Part shown: positions 9,279 to 17,966 of the stretch, one piece after another
Position numbering within the stretch: the stretch's first letter is position 1
How the letters are laid out: each line of letters begins with the position of its first letter
NCBI GenBank assembly: GCA_015501595.1
Contig: JADNRX010000107.1
Location: forward strand, 1-64,000
Source: Hymenopellis radicata
Taxonomy: Eukaryota > Basidiomycota > Agaricomycetes > Agaricales > Physalacriaceae
Length of the DNA: 64,000 nucleotides
Reading direction: 5' to 3'
Notes under the pieces: generated by a model
Told to the model about the DNA's origin: nothing
Database searches by the model: none
Seen by the model: the letters and a program-made list of their open reading frames with translations, nothing else
Program-made: the position numbers and the translations under genes

Positions 9279-9816
9279 TAGCCAGCCCCAAAACCAGTCC
9301 AGACAGGCCCAAAGTGTCCAATTTGTGGGAAATTCGCACTTTTGCTCTCCCAGGCAAGCAGCACTTGCTCTACCCAGTCCTCTTGCTCAGGACTGATGCA
9401 TTGGCACCCTAGAAGTCTATTGGAACCATTTGCCACAGCCCCAGAGCCCTACAGCTCTTCCTGCTCCCTCTGCTTCCAGTATGTGCCAATGTCTCATATC
9501 CAGCTCTTCAGAGCTGATGCCTTTTGTGCCCAGATACCCATTCCTTTTCAAGGACTCCTTATCAAGGACACTTCTGTGGGCTATCTGGTCACAGGTGCGC
9601 TCTCTGCACTGTCTCACTCCCCTCCAGCTAATCTGTGTTATCTGGTCACAGTTAGCTCCGCTTTTTTGCGTCCCCTCCCACCTCTCCCACTGTAATTACA
9701 GTAACTACATTTCATGTATTATCTACCATGTACTGTAAGGCACTTTACGATACGCTTAATTGATGAGGCCCTTGGGGTCCGATTTGGCCTAACTCCGTGT
9801 GATCTGAAAGCATAGG
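9279..9816 (+). repeat. Ngaro copy 1, right split repeats A2 and B2
   Basis: A2 is 9279-9673 and B2 is 9738-9816. The 64 bp between them contain the perfect 12-bp palindrome CTGTAATTACAG, preserved at the same place in copies 2 and 3. B2 ends GCATAGG, the right end of the element. Confidence 0.9.
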
Positions 9817-9824
9817 CTTCGACT

Positions 9825-10409
9825 CTCTTTGTCAATATTGCAAATCAGACTCAGAAGTATGATGATCTTCTTTTTGCCACCATCATGTCATGTGCCTTCT
9901 ATGCTGTTCACCGGATGGGAGAACTGGTGCAGCCTAATCAGAAGAAACTTCGTGATTGGAAGAAGATCATCAAGCGATCCAGTCTCAAATTTGAACCTGG
10001 ATACGCTGGCTATCGCTTGCCTTATCATAAAAGCGATCCATTCTATCAGGGCACTGATATACTGTTTACTACTCAGAAAGAGGCTGATCCAATTGCTCTT
10101 CTGAAACGGTATGTCTTGCGCAGAGATAAGCTGCATGGTGCTCGAGCGGCACTCTTCATACGTGACAACGGCGTGGTACCAACTCGATCCTGGTTTGAAT
10201 CCAAATTCTTTGCGCTGGTGAGTAAAGAGTTTGGTGGTCATTCAGTCCGTTCTGGAGGCATAACACACTACGCATCTCTGGGACTGGCTGAATCTATTCT
10301 CCAAGCCTTAGGTCGTTGGTCATCATCTGCTTGGAAGATCTATATACGCGACCATCCAGCAGTGCGTGCCGCTCAGCAGTTAGCAGCCCAAAAGAAATCC
10401 TCCTATTAA
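9825..10409 (+). pseudogene. Truncated Ngaro tyrosine recombinase
   Basis: The reading frame enters at LFVNIANQTQKYDDLLFAT without a start; the first ATG is at 9885. All catalytic residues seen in copy 1 (Arg in AVHRMGEL, HSVR, GRW, Tyr of IYIRDHP) are kept and there is no stop before 10407-10409, but the N-terminal DNA-binding domain is missing, so the product is unlikely to be a functional recombinase. It matches 8105-8689 with a handful of changes, mostly silent, indicating recent separation. It is followed by the same 79 bp as in copy 1 and then B1. Confidence 0.85.
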
Positions 10410-10488
10410 AACCTTCCTCATCTTGCGTTTCGTAAACATCTTTCTTCACCTCCATCCACCCCTCCACTACACACATGCATAGCACAGT

Positions 10489-11530
10489 AGGCACTTTACG
10501 ATACGCTTAATTGATGAGGCCCTTGGGGTCCGATTTGGCCTAACTCCATGTGATCTGAAAGCATAGGTCGATGTAAATGCGGATTCCAAGGGTAGGGAGC
10601 ATTTTCAGAGGCCTCTGCATGCCCCACACCTCTCCATACCCCTATACCTAACTCCCTGCTTCAGGGAGTCCACTCAGTTAGCTTAACCGAGTCAAATCAT
10701 CATTTGGTCAAAAATCTGCATTGTTTGACTAAATGCTGACTTTCTGCTGCTATTACTGCAGCTACTCCATCCTCTGAGCTCTTCCTAGACTTGTCTAGCC
10801 TGTGTCTGGTATTGTAGTAACAACAGAGGCCACTCACAGGGCGCCCTAGAAGGTTTAGGCAAAAGTTCCCACGCTCTGCCTTCTGCCTCTTACCATCACC
10901 TTCTCCCAGAGGCAAGCAGTTCGTGATCCCTCCAGTCCTCCTGCTCAGGACTGATGCCATACCCCTCTAGAGCACTGTCTGAAGCCGCCTAGCCAGTCCC
11001 AAAACCAGTCCAGACAGGCCCAAAGTGTCCAATTTGTGGGAAATTCGCACTTTTGCTCTTCTAGGCAAGTAGCACTTGCTCTACCCAGTCCTCTTGCTCA
11101 GGACTGATGCATTGGCACCCTAGAAGTCTATTGGAACCATTTGCCACAGCCCCAGAGCCCTACAGCTCTTCCTGCTCCCTCTGCTTCCAGTATGTGCCAA
11201 TGTCTCATATCCAGCTCTTCAGAGCTGATGCCTTTTGTGCTCAGATACCCATTCCTTTTCAAGGACTCCTTATCAAGAACACTTCTGTGGGCTATCTGAT
11301 CACAGGTGCGCTCTCTGCACTGTCTCACTCCCCTCCAGCTAATCTGTGTTATCTGGTCACAGTTAGCTCCGCTTTTTTGTGTCCCCTCCCACCTCTCCCA
11401 CTGTAATTACAGTAACTACATTTCATGTATTATCTACCATGTACTGTAAGGCACTTTACGATACACTTAATTGATGAGGCCCTTGGGGTCCGATTTGGCC
11501 TAACTCCGTGTGATCTGAAGAAAGCATAGG
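10489..11530 (+). repeat. Ngaro copy 2 repeats B1-M-A2-B2
   Basis: Same order and spacing as the right end of copy 1. A minus-strand 86-codon frame is again open at 10700-10960. Flanking sequence after 11530 (CTTGTTAAACC) is unrelated to other element flanks. Confidence 0.88.
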
Positions 11531-11839
11531 CTTGTTAAACCAAAGGTCATACCTCCTTAGTTCCCTTACAGAAGGAATGGGCGATACTAAGGCCCAATAC
11601 TACTCAGACGTGTAAGAGGTGTAGCAGCCCCTGCCCACCAAAATGCGTACATACATTGGGGCTCGGCACAGTCCGGCATCGGTCACTCGGCATCTCGGCA
11701 TGCGCGTGTCACCCGTTTTACGCAATGTTGAAGTTTTAAACTTGCTTTTCCCCATTACCCGCTACCTCTCAAAGAGCGCGGAAAAAGTGCCATCACCGCC
11801 AAAACCATGGCCAGCTCTGTGTCCTAGACTCAGAAAGGA
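11531..11839. other. Unassigned DNA right of Ngaro copy 2
   Basis: A 70-codon frame at 11643-11855 has no recognisable features. The stretch would be the 5' flank of the broken gene that follows. Confidence 0.3.
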
Positions 11840-11851
11840 CCAAGGAACAGT

Positions 11852-12483
11852 TTGAAACCCCCGTCTAGCCCCGTTATCAACCGTACCTTGTTGTATCTAG
11901 GGCAGGACAAGGTCATCCCTCCCGAGTTCTATTATGTGTTTACAACGGAAAAGGCAGAGGAGGCCTTCCGTCGTCCCGAGTCTATCAAGAAATGGCCTCC
12001 GCGAGGTGACGAGATGAGCCTAGCTGTTTTCCGACCAAGTAGTACTGGCTGGACTTGGTACTGAATCAAGTCATCCGTGGTATATGCGCCATAGATGAAC
12101 TCGACCAAGAACCTTGGAACCCAAAATGGGACAACTCTGATCAACTCGTCTATTTCGAAAAGTTGGCTCCACTCAAACTCTGCTGTCAATACGGCTTTGG
12201 AGAAGAGGACATGGAACGGGTCTCCTGTTCTTCCCTATTCCTCCTTAAACAGCAGAAGGAAGGCAAATGTCCGGGCCTGCTCACGATCGCGACCCGTCTA
12301 ATATTGAAAGATGACGCAGCAGGACCAGATACACTGGTTGGATTCGTACTTGGCTACGACCATTATACAAGTTCACCCCGAATTCGAGGTGCGTGCCGAC
12401 TTACTTTGACTACTCAGTCGAGTGCTCATCATGGTCAAGGCGTTACTGGATACTGTGTCCGAGGAAAACCCAAGCGACTCTGA
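11852..12483 (+). pseudogene. Broken gene of unknown family (frameshift near 12055)
   Basis: Two overlapping frames read like one protein. The first (11852-12064) has NRTLLYLGQDKVIPPEFYYVF and KAEEAFRRPESIKKWPPRGDE; the second (12055-12483) continues with ICAIDELDQEPWNPKWDN and KLCCQYGFGEEDMERV. Composition is balanced and protein-like, with Trp and Cys at spaced positions, but no domain is recognised. Either a one-base frameshift or a small undetected intron joins the parts near 12055. It lies directly upstream of a same-strand coiled-coil frame (12422-13117), which may be the rest of the same gene. The last 30 residues overlap that frame and are probably not coding. Confidence 0.45.
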
Positions 12484-13117
12484 CGATTTGGAGTACACGG
12501 AAGAACATCCTCTTCCGTCCAGTCCTTCGCAACATTCTGGTAGCCAAGCACAGCGTAAGCCCAGAGGAAAGGCTGGAAAGAGTGCAGATACGAAGTGTAC
12601 GGAAGCACTTCTGGTCGCATCCGTCGAGGTTGAAGCACTTCGCAAGCAAGTAGACGATCTTAAATAGGAAAATAAGTCATTGAAAGCCCAAGCACAAATC
12701 AAAGACATCCAGCTAGGATGCCTAGAACAACTAGTGGGAACCTATGTCAGGTTGTGCACGGAGCTCTCTCAACAGATGGCCCAACAAACAGCGCAACTCA
12801 ACGAACTAGCCAGAGCAGAAAACAGACTAGTACTAGAGTTGCGCGGTCGACAAGACGAGGCTAGGGCCCGACTTGATGCAGTTCTAGGAGAAATCCAGAC
12901 TTCGACTAGGGCCATGTGGATAAGTGGTGGATTAACCACTAGAGAGCACCTTGAACGATTCTACAATTTGTATAGGTCGGATATAAACGTCATGATAGGA
13001 GATGGAAGACCGGACGGTTCTTCCGTTGCACGCGTTGACGGGGCTCATCCACCCTCTCCTACCCACAAAGATCAGAAGGACTCCCTAATGGATGGAGACG
13101 TCGTCATAGAGGAGTAG
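12422..13117 (+). pseudogene. Coiled-coil protein with one in-frame TAG
   Basis: Frame from ATG 12422 (or an upstream exon) with a Ser/Glu-rich start (EENPSDSDDLEYTEEHP), a basic patch (RKPRGKAGK), then ALRKQVDDLK followed by TAG at 12665-12667. The same frame continues with ENKSLKAQAQIKDIQ and about 70 residues of heptad-like Leu/Gln/Ala sequence (LSQQMAQQTAQLNELARAEN), then a Gly/Trp block and an acidic end at 13117. The TAG is most simply a CAG-to-TAG change inside the coiled coil. No homologue is recognised. It shares its region with two minus-strand broken genes, together forming an unidentified cassette between Ngaro copies 2 and 3. Confidence 0.5.
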
Positions 13118-13240
13118 CTTCAACAACAAGTTGTCCTTAGTGTTGTCCTTAGTAGAAGTAACACCAGTCGCAGTAGTCTAAAATGGATTACATCGTGAAC
13201 AGCGCAACTTAATACTAAGAGTACTAAGCAAGTATCTAAG

Positions 13241-14275
13241 TTAAGGGGAGCCAAACTCGTCCCAGTTGGGTTCATCAAGTGCGATGTGGAAACGGATGGT
13301 ATCCTGACCTCTCCGCCACTGCCCTTGGTATCCAGACCACCACAAGACTAATTCCCTATTCCAATAAGACAAATCGTTCTCGCTAATAAGCAATTCATCA
13401 CAAAGGTGAAGGCTTGGTACCAAGTTGCAGTAGAACGCGGAAGAATCCAAGATAGAGACCTTCATGGTGTGCAACTAGTAAAGGCGAACTGTTAGACATG
13501 GAAGAAATCTTCCGTTACAAAAGACGTACCGCCAAGTTGACCATGGCCTCTTCATAAGCCGCACAAAAGTCAGTGGTGAAGTGTCGAAATTCGGGAGAAA
13601 GGATGTGGAGCAAGGTCGCCCCTTGGACTGTAACCTGGTAAGACACCATGAAGTCTTCGACCAAGGCGTACAATGCAACAAAGAAAGTGCGAGCCCAAAG
13701 CTTTTTGACTTCAGACATCGAACAGCCAGGACTAATCCGCCAGATAAACATGGTCGCACTCTACAAAGAATAATATCAGATCATTGGTAACGGAACAGAA
13801 ATAGCCTTCTGTACCAATGCGCGGATCGCAAAACGCAATAAGGGAGAATCTTGTGTTACCCTGGGACCGATATCGCTCCCAACCTGAATGGTGGTAGTGA
13901 TATCAACGAAGCTAAGAGCCTGCAAAGGCACGCGATGTACAACGATGAAGCCTCCCAGAGACCTGTGAAGTTGTAGAGCCATGCGTAGGTCTAGCAACCT
14001 GCACGCTAAGTCATAGCGAACGGGATTGTGCGCAGCCTCATCCTGAAACTTAGAGAGCAAGTGCAGCTTGAAGTTGGCGAAAATGGGTACAGATTCCATG
14101 AGTCGCCAATGAGCCAAGCAAGACTACTTATACCCGTCAGCGAATTGCAAATCACGGAAGCAGCACCATATCCCTCCGTAAGTCCGCAGTTTTCCTTTTC
14201 CCCTATTCTTATCAAAACAAGACGCACGGGAAGTGTTGCTAGGCTTCCGGAGATTGTGTGCAAATTTAGGTTCAC
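13241..14275 (-). pseudogene. Broken minus-strand gene of unknown family
   Basis: Three frames succeed each other on the minus strand: 14275 to about 14125 (MNLNLHTISGSLATLP), 14117-13776 (ESVPIFANFKLHLLSKFQ, VRYDLACRLLDLRMALQLHR, FIVVHRVPLQALSFVDI), 13751-13515 (KKLWARTFFVALYALVEDF, FRHFTTDFCAAYEEAMVNLA) and 13474-13241 (ending ALDEPNWDEFGSP). Each is protein-like, with hydrophobic helices and aromatic residues, and they follow in order, which suggests one protein of about 300 aa broken by frameshifts and perhaps small introns. No family is recognised. Its neighbours are a coiled-coil gene (plus strand) and another broken minus-strand gene. It cannot be decided from sequence whether these are host genes or cargo of an element. 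Confidence 0.45.
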
Positions 14276-14439
14276 ATCAAAGAAAGTTTAAGCAAAAAGA
14301 CAACTATGATTGTAGCACTTGTCAAATGTCTAAAGATACTACAAACATACTAGAAACTACAAACAATTCATCACTAAGTCTAATAGAAAAGAAGTACACC
14401 ACAGACTAAGCGGTATTTTGTTAAAAATAATCAGAGTAT

Positions 14440-15975
14440 TTACAACGTAACTCCCAGACTCTGAGTAGTGCTAATATATAGCGAGGCAGAGCGATTGAAA
14501 ACCTGAATCTCGCCATAGATACGGTTCAAAGCAGCTGTAAGGTTAAACCTATATTGAGACTCTGCTTTGACGGCACTAAGGGACAAGTTGTCGATTTAGG
14601 CATTGTCTTTAGACAAGTGTTCAAAGATGTGAACCAAACAGTTGACTTGGTTGCGATAACCTTCAATGTAAGGTGGTGCTACGGAAGCGTCATATTCCTT
14701 CTGTCGCATTTAAGAAAATGACACATACCTTGAGTAAAGTATCCCAACGCCAGCGGATCGATAAGAATACCATCCGGTTTAGCAACCTTAGCATCCTTAG
14801 TAGAGTCCTCAGTGTGCGTGATGCGACGCTTAAGAGGGGCCAGCTCAGCATCATGGGCTACGCCAATAGTCTTCAGAGCCTTCTTGAAAAGCAAAGAAGT
14901 GGTATCCATACCTTCAACTTCAGCCAAGGGTTGGTAACGGGTACCAGAGTTATTAGGTTCCTAGCAATTTAAGGATATTCAGTCAAGAAACCAAGTAAGG
15001 AAAGGGAAAACAAACCTTACCCTTGACCTTATCACCAGTAGCAATACGAGTACCGGAAAGAACCCGGTCGATGTCCTGAACAGTCATCAAAGACAACTCT
15101 GAAATCAGCCACTTAATCCTTGCTATAACAAAGCGTAAGCTCACAGTGGGCCCGGAAGGCTTAGCACCTTCACCGTCATCCATTTCTTCGACATCGTCAG
15201 ACTAACGGAAAGGATCACCGGGTGCAAGGAACTTACCCACATCGGGCCCTTCCTCGCCCTCGCTTTCGTCACTGGAAGAGGCAACTCCGGAGTTTTAGGG
15301 ACCTTGTTAGCAGGGGCGTATAAGACTGGTTAACCGCGAAGACACAGAATCAATACTGAAGCTTACCTTAGCCTTGGCTTCCTTGGGTGCCTCCCTAAAC
15401 AAGGGATGGTCTGATGCGAAGGCAGACAAGTGCCGGTTGAGAGGACGGTTGACAGAGCGAATGAAGGGTTGACACAAATTGGCAATATGCATGCGAGAGT
15501 CCTGAGGGTTAATGCCCAGACTAGCACACACGCAGGCCAAGAAACTGCGCAAAGCAAGCCCGAAGTCAAGCATCATCAGGATGACTTGAACGTTCTTAAG
15601 CTGGCTAAGCGTGGGATTGCGATTCTATAAGATACGGAAGTGTTAGTATGCTTCCGTGACAAAAAGAAAATAAAGACATACGATAATCTTGTTAATAGTG
15701 GCCTCGAGCTTAGCACACCTAACCGTCAAGGCAGTGTTCTCGTCGTCAATGGTAGCAATAAGGGCCTGAGCCCTAGGAGCCACTGACGTTGTGAACAGTG
15801 CAAGCTCGTCCGTAACATTGTTGGGAAGGTCAGCAACCTTAGGCAAGAGGTGAGTCAAAGCAGAGCCAGACTCCATGAGATGCTTGTGCATGGAGTCCGA
15901 AGGCAGATGCGTCGATTTTGATGCAGCGTGTGGAAACAGAACGAGAAGGTTCACAGATTTGGGAGCTTTCGACAT
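14440..15975 (-). pseudogene. Spliced gene of unknown family with three in-frame stops
   Basis: ATG at 15975 (MSKAPKSVNLLVLFPHAAS). Exon 1 is 15682-15975, intron 15625-15681 (GTATGT..TAG), exon 2 15367-15624 (GLALRSFLACVCASLGIN, SRMHIANLCQPFIR); both exons join in frame. Further exons on the same strand read SSSDESEGEEGPDV (acidic), LMTVQDIDRVLSGTRIATG, GMDTTSLLFKKALKTIG and, at the end, QYRFNLTAALNRIYGEIQ, stopping at 14440-14442, with 47-60-bp GT..AG introns between. Three stops interrupt the frames (TAA in the acidic exon, TAG before SDDVEEMDD, TAA after HLSKDNA). The spacing of introns is basidiomycete-like. The protein, about 400 aa, is helical and could be structural or Gag-like, but I do not recognise it. 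Confidence 0.55.
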
Positions 15976-16009
15976 AGTGAACGGATAGTACAGAAAGTTG
16001 GCCTTGCCG

Positions 16010-17966
16010 GTTGACTAAGTTTTATACCACCTGGAAATCAGGGTCAGTAAGAGAGTTCAAAAAGGAACTAGTCCGTGCAGATCAATTAAGGATATCGCAG
16101 ATGATATCATCTAAGTTAAGAGGAGATGATATGCATGTTACAATTATACCACAGAATGACTACATTTTGCGCATTTTGCGATTTCTGTACAAGTGCTAGA
16201 CCTGAACTAGATGCATTTACAACTCAGAAGTACACTGAAGTTAGATTATCTAACTTTACGGTCTCAGACTCTCTTTAGGATGCGAAGAGACTCCAAGGTA
16301 GCGATATCACGCCCCCGGAAGGACCTGTGGATGCTTCCATAAAACTTCCGTGGACACTTCTGTATCTCCAGAACGTACCTGAATATCAAATACTCAAGGC
16401 GATCGGGTTTATCATAACTCTCTGAACCTGCGGAAGGATAAATTCCCTTCTGTGGAGCGTGCGTACTTCACGCAAACATGGAAAATACTACGAGTTATCC
16501 GGTACACAGTAAAACAGCGCACACAATGTTCATTCGTCTCTACGAGCACAGAAACCGTAAAGTGGGTCATTATGGATGCCTGCATATCTAGTATTTGAGG
16601 CCCACATGGACCACCAGAACCCTTAAAACCTAGAACCCAAAATACTCCACAATCACGCCATACTTCCGTTCAGACGGACAGTCCGATCAGATAGCACCCT
16701 GCGGATAGTTATCCGCAGTCACCTTTTGCAAATAGGCCCAGCTTTGATCCAGTGCCAAGACTATCAGGAATAGCTACATCTGAGATATCTACTAGATCTT
16801 CAACCCCAGAACCATACCCACTCCAAAGAACCATGTACAGGGTATCTACAGAATCCTAAGACTTAGACCTTGAACCTCCGCTTAGGGACAAGATTAGACA
16901 TTGTTAGGCTAAGCAAGACTTACACTCAGACAAGTCAGGACAGTTGGATTGATAACGAAAGGCCCAAATACTGTTCCTAGTGCAGTCTATGTGTTACCTT
17001 GACTACATCCATAGAATGTACCCTTTCAGATGTCCGACAGACCGGAAACAGAGTTATACTTCCAGTTCCATGCAGGAAACATTTCAAATCCTTCCGATTA
17101 TACTACAAAGATAAACCGTAGTTAGTAAGTAGCCTTACGCCATTCTTGAGCCATACATAGTATAAAAGGGACTGTTCAACATCATAGTCAGTAGTTAATC
17201 TGCACCCCCGTATACAGCCTACCAAGCCAATACAAGTATATCTCTCAGACCCCCTTGAACTACAAGCTGTGTTATTTGGTGTTCTTTAAGACAGTACTAT
17301 GTATACTCGGAAAGACCTTGTTGAAGTCCCTTTGTTCCTAGACGAAGTCTAAACAACGGAAGCAAGAAAACCTTTCTGTGTCTACTTAAGAAATCTTGAA
17401 GTCACCACACTTGCAACTGCTTTTGGTTCATATAAGAACTGAATTCTCAGACGTTAAGTTCAGACAAGCTTAGTGTGTGTATCAAGCCCCAGCGGATCTT
17501 TACCTAAAGAACAAACTTGAACCTCACTAGTGAGGAGCGCGGGTCCGGGTTACCCGGTTCGGGTTGGGGTCGGGTAACATGCCGAGTACGGTTACCTCAC
17601 TCTATTAGTTAAAGGTGGATTAGAACAAGATGGTCAATGCACAGACGATTAAACCTGTAACTCGTCTACCTGCAATCTAAGCTATCGGCTAAGATGTCGA
17701 AAGCCCTTTCCGGAACCTTACAAGTTCTGCACACCCTAGCTCCCTTGAACTTGCCTTTGCGTAGTTTAGGAAGTACACTTCACCCTTCCGTTTGGATCCT
17801 CTTTGAGTCAACGAGTGTTTGACTAAAGTTGTATTTCGTTACGAGTGTTAAAGGTTAGATCCTTTTACTTGTCCAGACAGACTGCAGTAGTCTGTTGGTG
17901 TTTGTATAGTACCTTTTATTGATTTGTGTTTTGTGTGTGTATTGTGTTATTTCTGTAGTGTATTCC
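16010..17966. other. Non-coding stretch between the unknown cassette and Ngaro copy 3
   Basis: No long frame on either strand. A TATA-like TATAAAAGGG at about 17161-17170 is followed by pyrimidine-rich sequence, so a promoter may exist there, but no gene follows it. A G-rich, partly palindromic patch lies at about 17530-17590 (repeated CGGGTT/GGGTCGGG words flanked by GTGAGG and CCTCAC). Confidence 0.35.

Larger units (their letters stand above)
3607..9816 (+). mobile_element. Ngaro-type tyrosine-recombinase retrotransposon, copy 1 (near complete)
   Basis: A 6.2-kb element with split direct repeats in the order A1 (3607-4001), ORF1-ORF2-ORF3, B1 (8769-8847), spacer M (8848-9278), A2 (9279-9673), short spacer, B2 (9738-9816). 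A1/A2 are both 395 bp and nearly identical; B1/B2 are both 79 bp. It encodes a zinc-finger Gag-like protein, RT plus RNase H and a tyrosine recombinase, and no integrase or aspartic protease is seen. This architecture is diagnostic of Ngaro-like members of the DIRS order, which integrate by recombinase and make no target duplication; none is visible. Two single-base frameshifts (ORF1 and ORF3) suggest this copy is inactive unless they are sequencing errors. Confidence 0.9.
9825..11530 (+). mobile_element. Ngaro copy 2, 5'-truncated
   Basis: Begins inside ORF3 (equivalent to 8105 of copy 1), only 8 bp (CTTCGACT) after copy 1 ends. It contains the recombinase catalytic half, B1 (10489-10567), M (10568-10989), A2 (10990-11384) and B2 (11449-11530, with a 3-bp AGA insertion). 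Very few substitutions separate it from copy 1. Confidence 0.88.

Noticed and set aside
3607..9816. A and B repeats as long terminal repeats of a Ty1/Ty3 element
   Set aside because: They are split and interleaved rather than flanking, the ends lack TG..CA, and there is a tyrosine recombinase but no DDE integrase or protease.
17530..17595. G-quadruplex or telomere-like repeat
   Set aside because: G runs are interrupted by CCC and long loops, and the words are not TTAGGG repeats.
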